From NCBI RefSeq assembly GCF_029360805.1, contig NZ_JARKNC010000006.1, forward strand, positions 2,199 to 66,198: DNA of 64,000 nucleotides, read 5' to 3'. The translations under genes and the position numbers were made by a program. Under the pieces are notes generated by a model. It worked only from the letters and a program-made list of their open reading frames with translations. It was not told the origin of the DNA and searched no databases. This DNA comes from Daejeonella sp. JGW-45 (GTDB lineage Bacteria; Bacteroidota; Bacteroidia; Sphingobacteriales; Sphingobacteriaceae). Shown here in pieces: positions 27,746-36,134 of the stretch. Positions within the stretch are counted from its first letter, which is position 1. Every line of letters begins with the position of its first letter.

Positions 27746-28531
27746 ATGTCAAAAATTTACTTTAAGTCTGCTGAGGATATAGAAAAAATAAGAGAAAGTT
27801 CTCTTCTTGTATCCAGAACCCTGGCTGAAATAGCTAAGGTTATCAGAGAGGGTTTAAAAACTATAGAGCTTGATAAGTTAGCAGAGACTTTTATCCGTGA
27901 CAACGGGGGAGTCCCTGCTTTCTTAAATTATAACGGTTTCCCCTCTTCACTTTGTATTTCTTTAAATGATCAGGTGGTCCACGGTTTTCCCAGCAATTAT
28001 GAGATCAGGGACGGGGATATTGTTTCTGTCGATTGCGGAGTAGTGCTGGATAGTTTTTATGGCGACTCTGCTTATACATTTCCGATCGGTAATGTGGATG
28101 CCGGGACTTTAAAGCTTTTGGAGGTAACCAAAGAATGTCTTGACCTCGGCTGTAAGAAGGCAGTAGTCGGTATGAGAATTGGAGATGTAGGATATGCCGT
28201 ACAGGAGCATGCTGAAAAGAATGGGTTTGGAGTGGTAAAGGAACTGGTAGGACATGGTGTGGGGGTTAAGCTGCACGAGAAGCCTGAAGTTCCGAATTAC
28301 GGTAAACGCGGTTCGGGAATAAAGCTGGAAGAAGGAATGGTAATAGCGATAGAGCCGATGATCAACGGCGGGAAAGCGGGAGTAAAGTTTTGGGAGGATG
28401 GATGGACCGTGAGCACTGTTGATAAAAAACCTTCTGCTCATTACGAACATACAGTTGCAGTAAAAAAGGGAAGTCCTGACGTGCTGTCGACGTTTAGCTA
28501 TATCGAAGAAGTTTTAGTACAAAAGCATTAA
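27746..28531 (+). CDS. map: Type I methionine aminopeptidase
   Basis: This is a 261-residue protein that removes N-terminal Met from nascent proteins using two metal ions. All ligands are visible in order: Asp in VSVDCGVVLDSFYGDSAYTF (two Asp), His in ELVGHGVGVKLHEKP, Glu in IAIEPMINGG and Glu in AHYEHTVAV. The short form, without an N-terminal extension, is the bacterial type I. It starts 4 bp after secY, as in many Bacteroidota. Confidence 0.97.
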   Translation: MSKIYFKSAEDIEKIRESSLLVSRTLAEIAKVIREGLKTIELDKLAETFIRDNGGVPAFLNYNGFPSSLCISLNDQVVHGFPSNYEIRDGDIVSVDCGVVLDSFYGDSAYTFPIGNVDAGTLKLLEVTKECLDLGCKKAVVGMRIGDVGYAVQEHAEKNGFGVVKELVGHGVGVKLHEKPEVPNYGKRGSGIKLEEGMVIAIEPMINGGKAGVKFWEDGWTVSTVDKKPSAHYEHTVAVKKGSPDVLSTFSYIEEVLVQKH

Positions 28532-28689
28532 AATATTAAAAATTTTATTTAATTTTGCATCCCTGTTCCGATGGGGCAAATGAGGTAAAAGCCAGATTGT
28601 AAAGGGTTGTTTTAGAGATAGATTATACAAAAACTGGTTTCTCTGGCCTTTAGGAGTAGAAAAAGACGTAAGAGAAATCGATATAATAT
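28532..28689 (+). promoter_or_regulatory. map-infA gap with possible promoter
   Basis: This 158 bp gap holds TAATTTTG at 28550-28557, matching the -7 box TAnnTTTG, but no TTTG stands 19 bp upstream. No word-repeat element is present. A secondary promoter for infA-rpmJ and the alpha-type genes is possible. Confidence 0.35.
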
Positions 28690-28908
28690 ATGGCCAAACA
28701 GGCTTCAATTGAACAAGACGGTATAATCAGGGAAGCATTGTCTAATGCAATGTTTCGGGTTGAACTTGAAAACGGACATGAGATCATAGCGCATATCTCA
28801 GGAAAGATGAGAATGCACTACATCAAAATTTTACCTGGAGATAAGGTGAAGCTGGAGATGTCGCCGTATGATCTGAGTAAGGGCAGAATAACATACAGAT
28901 ATAAATAG
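28690..28908 (+). CDS. infA: Translation initiation factor IF-1
   Basis: This is a 72-residue OB-fold protein, the exact usual length, starting [20 protein letters not shown] with the conserved [21 protein letters not shown]-1 binds the 30S A site during initiation. It is followed 7 bp later by rpmJ. Confidence 0.97.
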   Translation: MAKQASIEQDGIIREALSNAMFRVELENGHEIIAHISGKMRMHYIKILPGDKVKLEMSPYDLSKGRITYRYK

Positions 28909-28915
28909 AATAAAG

Positions 28916-29032
28916 ATGAAGGTTAGAGCATCAATTAAAAAGCGTAGCGCTGATTGTAAAGTGATCCGTCGCAAAGGGGTACTTTATGTGATCAACAAAA
29001 AGAATCCTAAGTACAAGCAACGTCAGGGATAA
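28916..29032 (+). CDS. rpmJ: Large subunit ribosomal protein L36 (zinc-free type)
   Basis: This is a 38-codon gene starting [20 protein letters not shown] and ending NPKYKQRQG, the L36 signature. Only one (Cys14) of the Cys/Cys/Cys/His zinc ligands of the classical form remains, so this is a C-minus L36 that should not need zinc. Position between infA and rpsM is standard. Confidence 0.96.
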   Translation: MKVRASIKKRSADCKVIRRKGVLYVINKKNPKYKQRQG

Positions 29033-29137
29033 TATTAATAGTTATACGTTGTACGTTATACGTGATACGTCTGGGCGGTTAGCACAGCGTTTAGTAACGT
29101 AGAACGTAGAACGTAGAACGTACAACTTCAACAAAAT
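29033..29137. repeat. TACGT-word inverted repeat between rpmJ and rpsM
   Basis: The left arm is 29041-29070 (GTTATACGTTGTACG then TTATACGTGATACGT). The right arm is 29097-29126 (ACGTAGAACG three times, then a shorter ACGTACAAC end). I count 25 Watson-Crick pairs in 30 positions around a 26 bp spacer that begins CTGGGCGG. It is inside the operon, so a long hairpin would form in the mRNA 11 nt before the rpsM start. Confidence 0.88.
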
Positions 29138-29515
29138 ATGGCAAGGATAGCAGGTATTGATTTACCAAGAAACAAAAGAGGAGAGATCGGACTTACTTAC
29201 ATCTTCGGTATCGGAAGGTCAACCGCAAAGCGGATTTTGGCCGATGCTGGTATTGATGTAAATATTAAAGTTCAGGATTGGACGGATGATCAGTTAGCAT
29301 CAATTCGTGGTTTCATTAATGATGAGATCAAAGTTGAAGGTGCTTTACGCTCCGAGGTGCAGTTAAACATCAAACGTTTGATGGATATCGGTTGTTACCG
29401 CGGATTACGTCACCGTAAAGGATTACCTGTACGCGGTCAACGTACCAAGAACAACTCACGTACCCGTAAAGGAAAGCGTAAGACTGTAGCTAACAAGAAA
29501 AAAGCAACTAAGTAA
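29138..29515 (+). CDS. rpsM: Small subunit ribosomal protein S13
   Basis: This is a 125-residue protein starting [20 protein letters not shown], with the helix-two-turn-helix [13 protein letters not shown] and the basic C-terminal tail [20 protein letters not shown] that reaches the P-site tRNA. S13 forms bridges to the 50S subunit. A 181 bp repeat-bearing gap follows. Confidence 0.97.
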   Translation: MARIAGIDLPRNKRGEIGLTYIFGIGRSTAKRILADAGIDVNIKVQDWTDDQLASIRGFINDEIKVEGALRSEVQLNIKRLMDIGCYRGLRHRKGLPVRGQRTKNNSRTRKGKRKTVANKKKATK

Positions 29516-29696
29516 GATATGAGATATGAGATTTGAGATATGAGAGTATTTCGAATTTCGATCTCGGTTAATTAACAAATTAAGCGGATATGAAGTTTCG
29601 GATCCAACGGGGTCATACTTCATGATTAAAACAAGAAATAGATATGAGTAAAGAGTGTGTCTCACATCTCAAGTCTCACATCTCAAATCTAATAAA
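29516..29696. repeat. GATATGAG-word inverted repeat between rpsM and rpsK
   Basis: The left arm has tandem GATATGAG / GATTTGAG words (about 29516-29546). The right arm has tandem CTCACATCTCAAGTCTCACA words (about 29660-29690) ending 6 bp before the rpsK ATG. By hand alignment 23 of 27 positions are Watson-Crick. The roughly 110 bp centre is unique, with TCATACTTCATGA-like short repeats. It shares its word with the rpsD-rpoA element. Confidence 0.82.
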
Positions 29697-30086
29697 ATGG
29701 CAAAAACTAAAAAAGTAACCAAGAAGCGTGTTGTTGTAGTAGAACCAATCGGTGAAGCTCATGTAAACGCTACATTTAACAATATCATTATCACTCTGAC
29801 TAACCTTCAGGGTCAAACCATCAGCTGGTCATCTGCCGGTAAAATGGGTTTCAAAGGTTCCAAGAAGAACACTCCTTACGCTGCCGGGCAAGCTGCAAGT
29901 GATTGCGCTAAAGTGGCACATGATCTTGGCCTTCGTAAAGTTCAGGTATATGTTAAAGGTCCAGGTTCAGGCCGCGAGTCAGCTATCCGTACTCTGCAGA
30001 CTGCCGGAATCGAGGTTACTACTATCCAGGACATTACTCCGCTTCCGCACAACGGTTGCCGTCCTCCAAAAAGAAGAAGAGTTTAA
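29697..30086 (+). CDS. rpsK: Small subunit ribosomal protein S11
   Basis: Starting at 29697 ([20 protein letters not shown]) this is a 129-residue S11. An in-frame ATG at 29655 would translate the repeat arm and is rejected. Conserved parts are [20 protein letters not shown], the [15 protein letters not shown] segment and the C-terminal [16 protein letters not shown]11 forms the 30S platform and contacts E-site mRNA. Confidence 0.96.
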   Translation: MAKTKKVTKKRVVVVEPIGEAHVNATFNNIIITLTNLQGQTISWSSAGKMGFKGSKKNTPYAAGQAASDCAKVAHDLGLRKVQVYVKGPGSGRESAIRTLQTAGIEVTTIQDITPLPHNGCRPPKRRRV

Positions 30087-30158
30087 TCAATTAATAAATA
30101 GTTTTAAAGCTAAGATTCTTCAGCTACAGGCTGGATGATACTTTAAGAACACACAACC

Positions 30159-30767
30159 ATGGCTAGATACACCGGACCAAAGTCCAAAATCGCCCGTAGA
30201 TTCAGAGAACCAATTTTCGGTCCTGATAAGGCATTAGAAAGAAAAAATTATCCTCCGGGAATGCACGGAACCTCGAGAAAAAGAGGAAAGCAATCAGAGT
30301 TTGCTGTGCAGTTGATGGAGAAGCAAAAAGTTAAATACACTTACGGTGTATTAGAGCGTTACTTCGAGAATCTTTTCCACAAAGCATCTGCTAAGGAAGG
30401 AATTACTGGTGAGAACCTTTTGAAATTCCTCGAAGCCCGTTTAGATAATACTGTTTACCGTTTGGGAATTGCTCCTACCCGTTCTGCTGCACGTCAGTTG
30501 GTGGGCCACAAGCATATTACTGTTAATGGTGAGGTTGTGAATATTGCTTCATATGCATTACGTGCAGGCGATGTTATCGCTGTACGTGAGCGTTCAAAAT
30601 CTCTTGAAGCTGTTTCTAATTCTGTAGCAGCGAGAACAATAAACAAATTCAGCTGGTTAGAATGGGATGCTAATACCTTAACAGGTAAGTTCCTGAACTA
30701 CCCAAGCCGCGATGAGATTCCTGAAAACATCAAGGAAAATCTTATCGTCGAGTTATACTCTAAATAA
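30159..30767 (+). CDS. rpsD: Small subunit ribosomal protein S4
   Basis: This is a 202-residue primary 16S rRNA-binding protein with an S4 RNA-binding domain: [20 protein letters not shown] followed by [16 protein letters not shown] (about residues 93-128). It takes part in decoding fidelity with S5, and in E. coli it represses the alpha operon. A 72 bp gap without a repeat element separates it from rpsK. Confidence 0.97.
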   Translation: MARYTGPKSKIARRFREPIFGPDKALERKNYPPGMHGTSRKRGKQSEFAVQLMEKQKVKYTYGVLERYFENLFHKASAKEGITGENLLKFLEARLDNTVYRLGIAPTRSAARQLVGHKHITVNGEVVNIASYALRAGDVIAVRERSKSLEAVSNSVAARTINKFSWLEWDANTLTGKFLNYPSRDEIPENIKENLIVELYSK

Positions 30768-30869
30768 GATATGGGAAATGAGATATGAGCAATGAGACTG
30801 ACACAAAGCTCATATCTCATATCTCACATCTCATATCCCACATCCATTAACAATAAACAAATTAGATAA
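30768..30869. repeat. GATATGAG-word inverted repeat between rpsD and rpoA
   Basis: The left arm is 30768-30796 (GATATGGGAAATGAG then ATATGAGCAATGAG). The right arm runs from 30809 (CTCATATCTCATATCTCACA and TCTCATATC). I count 24 Watson-Crick pairs in 29 positions around a 12 bp spacer. This is the most compact hairpin of the set and lies directly upstream of the RNA polymerase alpha gene within the operon. Confidence 0.88.
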
Positions 30870-31862
30870 ATGGCAATCTTAGCATTTCAGAAACCTGATA
30901 AAGTTATCATGCAGAAATCTACGGATTTCGACGGGACATTCGAGTTCAGACCATTAGAGCCTGGCTTCGGTGTTACCATTGGTAATGCTTTACGGAGAAT
31001 ACTTTTATCTTCCCTGGAAGGTTTTGCAATCACCTCTGTGCGTTTTTCAGGTGTATCTCATGAATTCTCTACCATTAAAGGTGTGGTGGAAGACGTAACT
31101 GAGATCATCCTTAACTTAAAGCAGGTTCGTTTCAAAAAGACTGGTGAGTCTGGCGATAGTGAGAAGATCTTCGTGATCATCAATGGAAAAGACCAGTTCA
31201 AAGCCGGAGATATTACTAAGTTCTCCAATAACTTTACTGTTCTGAATTCTGATATGGTTATCTGTAATATGGAATCTTCAGTAACTCTGGAGATCGAATT
31301 AACAGTTAACAAGGGAAGAGGTTACATTGCTGCAGAGGAAAATAAGAACGCAGACGCCGCTCTTGGTGTCATAGCAATTGATTCGATCTATACGCCGATC
31401 AAGAATGTTAAATACACGATAGAGAACTTCCGGGTAGAGCAAAAGACTGATTACGAGAAATTGGTTCTGGACATCACTACTGATGGTTCAATTCATCCTG
31501 AAGAAGCTTTGAAAGAAGCCGCAAAGATCCTGATCCATCACTTCATGTTATTCTCTGACGAGAACATTATGCTTGAGTCTCAGGCAAAAGAGGAAACCAA
31601 AGAAGTTGATGAGGAAATCCTTCACATGAGGAAGATCCTTAAAATGGAACTGGTAGACCTCGATCTTTCTGTTCGTGCATTGAATTGCCTAAAAGCAGCG
31701 GATATCCGTTCATTAGCAGATCTCGTTTCATACGATGTTGCTGATATGCTGAAATTCAGAAACTTTGGTAAGAAGTCACTTACTGAGATCCAGGATCTGG
31801 TAAAATCTAAAGGCTTGTCATTTGGCATGAACCTTTCGAAATTTAAATTAGACGAAGAATAA
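30870..31862 (+). CDS. rpoA: DNA-directed RNA polymerase subunit alpha
   Basis: This is a 330-residue protein. The N-terminal domain (assembly and dimerisation) carries [20 protein letters not shown] and [19 protein letters not shown]. The C-terminal domain (about residues 255-330, DNA and activator binding) has [20 protein letters not shown] and [20 protein letters not shown]. Standard position between rpsD and rplQ. Confidence 0.97.
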   Translation: MAILAFQKPDKVIMQKSTDFDGTFEFRPLEPGFGVTIGNALRRILLSSLEGFAITSVRFSGVSHEFSTIKGVVEDVTEIILNLKQVRFKKTGESGDSEKIFVIINGKDQFKAGDITKFSNNFTVLNSDMVICNMESSVTLEIELTVNKGRGYIAAEENKNADAALGVIAIDSIYTPIKNVKYTIENFRVEQKTDYEKLVLDITTDGSIHPEEALKEAAKILIHHFMLFSDENIMLESQAKEETKEVDEEILHMRKILKMELVDLDLSVRALNCLKAADIRSLADLVSYDVADMLKFRNFGKKSLTEIQDLVKSKGLSFGMNLSKFKLDEE

Positions 31863-31943
31863 TAATATAATAATAAGCGAAATGCATAATTCCCGATCCC
31901 GAAAGGTTGATTGACGGTATGCACGTGCAAAATCTAACAAACA

Positions 31944-32600
31944 ATGAGACACGGTAAAAAAGTAAACCATTTAAGTCGTACAGACAGTCATCGTAAAGCG
32001 ATGCTGGCAAATATGGCTTCTTCGCTTATCCTACACAAGCGCATTACAACTACACTGGCTAAGGCGAAAGCTTTACGTGTGTATGTTGAACCTATCATCA
32101 CAAAATCAAAGGATGACACTACTCACTCACGTCGTACAGTATTCAGTTACTTACAGAACAAAGAAGTAGTTTCTATTCTTTTCCGTGATGTAGCTGCAAA
32201 AGTTGCAAGCCGTCCGGGTGGTTATACCCGTATCCTTAAGATGGGAAACCGTCTTGGTGATAATGCATCAATGGCTTTGATCGAGCTGGTAGATTACAAT
32301 GAAATTTATACTTCAGGTGATGTAGCTGCCACAGAGAAAAAATCTACACGTCGTCGTGGTTCAAAAGCTAAGAAATCTGACGGTGCTGTTGCTGCTAAAG
32401 CTCCGAAAGCTGAAGCTGCTCCGGTAGCAGAAGAAGTCGCTGTTGAAGAAACGCCAATTGCTGAAGTAGTTGAAACTGCACCGGTTGCAGAAGAAACAGT
32501 TGCAGAAGAAGTTGCTGTCGCTGAAGAAGTGCCTGCTGCCGAAGAGGCTCCTGAAGCTCCCGCAACAGAAGGTGATGATACAGAAGAGAAAAAAGCTTAA
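31944..32600 (+). CDS. rplQ: Large subunit ribosomal protein L17 with acidic Ala/Glu tail
   Basis: This is a 218-residue protein. Residues 1-120 or so are L17 ([20 protein letters not shown], then [17 protein letters not shown]). After [15 protein letters not shown] comes an extension of about 90 residues rich in Ala, Glu, Val and Pro ([20 protein letters not shown]), very acidic and probably disordered. Tails of this sort occur on L17 in several Bacteroidota. It closes the block and is followed by a strong terminator. Confidence 0.96.
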   Translation: MRHGKKVNHLSRTDSHRKAMLANMASSLILHKRITTTLAKAKALRVYVEPIITKSKDDTTHSRRTVFSYLQNKEVVSILFRDVAAKVASRPGGYTRILKMGNRLGDNASMALIELVDYNEIYTSGDVAATEKKSTRRRGSKAKKSDGAVAAKAPKAEAAPVAEEVAVEETPIAEVVETAPVAEETVAEEVAVAEEVPAAEEAPEAPATEGDDTEEKKA

Positions 32601-32620
32601 TAGCTTTTTTAAGCTAAATG

Positions 32621-32652
32621 AAAACCCGTTCTGAGAAGAGCGGGTTTTTTTT
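32621..32652 (+). terminator. Rho-independent terminator of the ribosomal operon
   Basis: AAAACCCG (32621-32628) pairs with CGGGTTTT (32641-32648), extended inward by TTCT/AGAG around a GAGA loop, and followed by further T residues. It lies 20 bp after the rplQ stop. Confidence 0.92.
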
Positions 32653-32923
32653 ATCACTTAGCTCGCTATGATATATTATGTTTTAGCCATAAGTCAAGCC
32701 AGAGGCTGTCGTCGCGGGGAAGCACTCCTAAGTCTGCCTCAGCAGGCAATCAGTTCGTCCGGGGGGCGGATAGTTCGCGCTAACATATCCCTCCCACCTT
32801 TATCGAAACGGCAGTTCAAAGTGTCCATACTAATTCGGAATTCTTAATTTTTAACTCGCAATTGACATCCCTGCCATCCTGTCATTTTAAAAACACTTTG
32901 ATTGTTTGGTAATTAATACTCTA

Positions 32924-32943
32924 AATGACAAAATACTGTCATT
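32924..32943. promoter_or_regulatory. Inverted repeat upstream of dnaK promoter
   Basis: AATGACA, 6 bp, TGTCATT is a perfect inverted repeat; a third half-site TGTCATT lies at 32880-32886. It sits 20-40 bp upstream of the sigma-54-like box and could bind a heat-shock or enhancer-type regulator. This is inference from position and symmetry. Confidence 0.5.
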
Positions 32944-32961
32944 ATATGTCCCTGACCGATT

Positions 32962-32977
32962 TGGCACAACGCTTGAT
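32962..32977 (+). promoter_or_regulatory. Sigma-54-like -24/-12 promoter of dnaK
   Basis: TGGCAC at 32962-32967, 5 bp, TTGAT at 32973-32977. It matches TGGCAC-N5-TTGC(A/T) except for A in place of the -12 C. It is located 50 bp before the dnaK start. No TAnnTTTG box is seen in the same stretch. Confidence 0.5.
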
Positions 32978-33026
32978 AATTACTCCATAGAAAACTAAAC
33001 ACAAATTAAAGAAGGATTATAATAAT

Positions 33027-34943
33027 ATGGCAAAGATAATTGGTATTGACTTAGGAACAACAAATTCATGCGTTGCTGTAATGGAAGGTAATGAGCCTGT
33101 AGTTATTCCAAACAGTGAAGGCAAGCGTACAACGCCTTCGATTGTTGCATTTGTTGATAATGGAGAACGTAAGGTAGGAGATCCGGCAAAACGCCAGGCA
33201 ATTACCAATCCTACAAAAACGATTTCTTCAATAAAGAGATTTATGGGTAACAGCTTCGGCGAGGTTACCAATGAGATGACGCGCGTGCCTTACATAGTTG
33301 AAAAAGGAGACAATAACACACCGCGCGTTAAAATAGACGACCGCTTATATACACCGCAGGAAATTTCAGCAATGATATTGCAGAAAATGAAGAAAACTGC
33401 CGAAGACTTTTTGGGTCAGGAAGTGAACGAAGCGGTTATTACAGTTCCGGCATATTTTAACGATGCTCAGCGCCAGGCAACTAAGGAGGCCGGCGAAATT
33501 GCAGGATTAAAGGTTTCCCGTATCATTAATGAGCCTACAGCCGCAGCTTTAGCTTACGGTCTGGATAAAGCTCATAAGGATATGAAGATCGTTGTGTTCG
33601 ACTGCGGGGGTGGTACTCATGACGTTTCCGTTCTGGAGCTTGGTGACGGTGTGTTTGAAGTTAAATCCACTGATGGTGATACTCACCTGGGTGGTGATGA
33701 CTTTGACGCTGTGATCATCGACTGGATGGCTGACGAGTTCAAGAGCGATGAGGGTATCGACCTTCGTAAAGATCCAATGGCACTTCAGCGTTTGAAAGAA
33801 GCCGCCGAGAAAGCTAAAATTGAATTGTCAAGCTCGACACAAACAGAGATTAACCTGCCATATATTTCCGCAGGCGACGGTATGCCAAAGCACCTGGTTA
33901 AGTCCTTAACCCGTGCTAAATTTGAGCAATTGGCAGATAGCCTGATCAAACGTACTATTGACCCTTGTAAAAAGGCTCTGAAGAATGCAGGATTAAGCAC
34001 ATCTGATATCGATGAGATCATCCTGGTTGGTGGATCTACACGTATTCCGGCTATTCAGGATGCAGTAAAGGCATTCTTTGGTAAAGAGCCGTCGAAAGGG
34101 GTTAACCCTGATGAAGTGGTTGCCATAGGCGCAGCGATTCAGGGTGGTGTATTAACCGGTGAAGTTAAGGATGTACTTTTGTTGGACGTTACCCCGCTTT
34201 CATTAGGTATTGAAACAATGGGTGGCGTTATGACTAAACTCATCGATGCAAATACAACTATTCCATCTAAGAAATCGGAAGTATTCTCAACTGCATCTGA
34301 CAATCAGCCGTCAGTAGAGATCCATATTCTTCAGGGAGAACGTCCGATGGCTAGCCAGAACAGGACAATCGGAAGGTTCCACCTGGACGGAATTCCACCT
34401 TCACCGCGTGGTATCCCGCAGATCGAGGTTACTTTTGACATCGATGCAAACGGTATCTTACACGTGGGAGCGAAGGATAAAGCAACAGGTAAAGAGCAGA
34501 AGATCCGTATTGAGGCTTCTTCAGGATTAACTGATGAAGAGATCAAAAAGATGAAAGATGAAGCGGAAGCAAATGCCGAAGCGGATAAGCAGGCACGTGA
34601 GGAGGTTGAAAAACTGAATGCTGCCGACGCATTGATCTTCTCAACTGAAAAGCAACTGAAAGAATACGGCGATAAATTGTCTGATGATAAGAAATCTCCG
34701 ATCGAGGAGGGTCTTAAGAAACTGAAGGACGCTCATGCATCTAAGGATTTCCCGGCTATCGATGCCGCTCAGACAGAACTTCAGGCTGCATGGAATGTTG
34801 CTTCTGAAGACATGTATAAGGCTTCACAGGAAGCCGGCGCAGGTCAGGATGGACAAGCGCAGGGAGATGCCTCCGCACAAGATGCGGGAGATCATGTTAC
34901 TGACGTTGATTTTGAGGAAGTAAAAGAGGACGACAAAAAGTAA
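33027..34943 (+). CDS. dnaK: Molecular chaperone DnaK (Hsp70)
   Basis: This is a 638-residue cytosolic ATP-dependent chaperone acting with DnaJ and GrpE. The nucleotide-binding domain shows [18 protein letters not shown] (residues 4-21), the phosphate loop [17 protein letters not shown] and [13 protein letters not shown]. The linker [19 protein letters not shown] precedes the substrate-binding domain, and the C-terminus ends in the acidic [13 protein letters not shown] typical of bacterial DnaK. DnaJ and GrpE are not adjacent. The gene stands alone between two terminators, behind a sigma-54-like promoter. Confidence 0.98.
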   Translation: MAKIIGIDLGTTNSCVAVMEGNEPVVIPNSEGKRTTPSIVAFVDNGERKVGDPAKRQAITNPTKTISSIKRFMGNSFGEVTNEMTRVPYIVEKGDNNTPRVKIDDRLYTPQEISAMILQKMKKTAEDFLGQEVNEAVITVPAYFNDAQRQATKEAGEIAGLKVSRIINEPTAAALAYGLDKAHKDMKIVVFDCGGGTHDVSVLELGDGVFEVKSTDGDTHLGGDDFDAVIIDWMADEFKSDEGIDLRKDPMALQRLKEAAEKAKIELSSSTQTEINLPYISAGDGMPKHLVKSLTRAKFEQLADSLIKRTIDPCKKALKNAGLSTSDIDEIILVGGSTRIPAIQDAVKAFFGKEPSKGVNPDEVVAIGAAIQGGVLTGEVKDVLLLDVTPLSLGIETMGGVMTKLIDANTTIPSKKSEVFSTASDNQPSVEIHILQGERPMASQNRTIGRFHLDGIPPSPRGIPQIEVTFDIDANGILHVGAKDKATGKEQKIRIEASSGLTDEEIKKMKDEAEANAEADKQAREEVEKLNAADALIFSTEKQLKEYGDKLSDDKKSPIEEGLKKLKDAHASKDFPAIDAAQTELQAAWNVASEDMYKASQEAGAGQDGQAQGDASAQDAGDHVTDVDFEEVKEDDKK

Positions 34944-34966
34944 GAATAAGATCAAGGTCTAAATAG

Positions 34967-35004
34967 AAACAGGCTGCCCCATCAGGAGGCGGCCTGTTTT
35001 GTTT
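34967..35004 (+). terminator. Rho-independent terminator of dnaK
   Basis: AAACAGGCTGCC pairs with GGCGGCCTGTTT (12 bp with one G-T pair) around CCATCAGGA, followed by T-rich sequence, 23 bp after the dnaK stop. Confidence 0.9.
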
Positions 35005-35171
35005 AAATAGGATGCGTAAGATGGATAGGATGTGTAAGATGCTCGGTGGAGAGTTGTCTGGAATAGGATTCGTAGGATTTTAGGATGATAGGATTTTTAA
35101 GTCTGCGCGGAATTTCTCCACTCAGATCTTATGCATCCTAAAATCCTATGCATCCTATTTTATTTAGTAGA
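34985..35171. repeat. TAGGAT/GATGCG-word inverted repeat between convergent genes
   Basis: After the terminator come tandem words such as TAGGATGCGTAAGATGGA, TAGGATGTGTAAGATG and TAGGATTCGTAGGATTTT (35008-35100). They are answered by inverted words ATCTTATGCATCCTA and AAAATCCTATGCATCCTA (35125-35160). An inner GTGGAGAG / TTTCTCCAC pair brackets the centre. It separates dnaK from the minus-strand nucleotidyltransferase. Confidence 0.8.
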
Positions 35172-36092
35172 CTACTGCCAAAGATTTCGAGGATATTCCC
35201 CCGAAGCAACCAATTTATCAATGCTCTCCTGCACGATAGGCTTATCCTCGATATAAGTTACCCCGAACCACTTGTTTTGTGTAGGGATGACTTTAAATGC
35301 TGCCTTGCCGTTTTTGATAAGTTCATCAGCTACCAGCGGTATAAAGAACTCAGCTTTCGGATTGTCCTGGTTGTTCAGCGCAAATTCTTTGAACATAGTT
35401 GCAGTAAGCTCAAATATCTTAGGGGTAAAACCCCAGAAATTCATGGAAACCCTAGCATCGGCCCTTAATGGGACTTCTTGTCCGGCATCTTCAAATGCCA
35501 CTTCCCTGGTATTATTGCCATCGGCGTCCTTTTTGAAATAGACTTTAAGTCTTTCATTCACTTCTGTGAGGTTACCTTCATCATCAACCTCGCAAACACC
35601 GCGTGAAACGGATCCGTAATCTGATAAAGTTTTATCTATCTGAAAACCGATAAGAGAAAATTGATCGTCAGTAACCTCATTGGTTAGGAAGTCGGCCATC
35701 TTTTGATAAGCTTCCCTGCCGTAGAAGTCATCAGCGTTAATAACACAAAAAGGTTCATGAACAGCATCTTTTGCTGCAAGCGTAGCGTGAGCGGTACCCC
35801 AGGGTTTTGCACGTTCTATTTCGAAATCAATACCGTAAGGTTTAAGGTCGAAAGTTTGGAAGACATAATCTGTTTCGATCCTGCCTTTTAGCTTAGGCTC
35901 GAAGATCGATTTGAAGTTATCGGCAAATTCTTCCTTTATTACAAATATAACTTTGCCGAACCCGGCTTTTATCGCGTCGTATATAGAGTAATCAATAATG
36001 GTTTCGCCGTTTGGGCCAAAGCCATCAGTTTGTTTCATGCTGCCATAGCGGCTAGCCATTCCAGCCGCAAGAATTACTAAAGTAGGTTTCAT
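35172..36092 (-). CDS. NTP-transferase family nucleotidyltransferase
   Basis: This is a 306-residue cytosolic protein with a Rossmann-like NTP_transferase domain. The signature LAAGMASRYG (residues 8-17) followed by SMKQTDGFGPNGETIIDYSI is the nucleotide-binding loop, and INADDFYG (about 115-122) is the metal-binding Asp motif. Relatives couple sugar-1-phosphates to NTPs (GlmU or RfbA-like); the exact sugar cannot be read from the sequence, and no sugar-pathway partner lies beside it. It is probably last in a minus-strand run M42 peptidase, HerA-like ATPase, this gene. The family is certain; the substrate is unknown. Confidence 0.85.
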   Translation of the reverse strand: MKPTLVILAAGMASRYGSMKQTDGFGPNGETIIDYSIYDAIKAGFGKVIFVIKEEFADNFKSIFEPKLKGRIETDYVFQTFDLKPYGIDFEIERAKPWGTAHATLAAKDAVHEPFCVINADDFYGREAYQKMADFLTNEVTDDQFSLIGFQIDKTLSDYGSVSRGVCEVDDEGNLTEVNERLKVYFKKDADGNNTREVAFEDAGQEVPLRADARVSMNFWGFTPKIFELTATMFKEFALNNQDNPKAEFFIPLVADELIKNGKAAFKVIPTQNKWFGVTYIEDKPIVQESIDKLVASGEYPRNLWQ

Positions 36093-36134
36093 TGATAGTT
36101 AATTAATATTCATTTAATAAGGTTTATCGTAGGA

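Larger units (their letters stand above)
32653..33026. other. 374 bp gap upstream of dnaK
   Basis: No gene is seen. The 3' third carries the inverted repeat and sigma-54-like promoter listed separately; the rest is unique sequence with a small TGCCTCAGCAGGCA hairpin. Confidence 0.6.
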
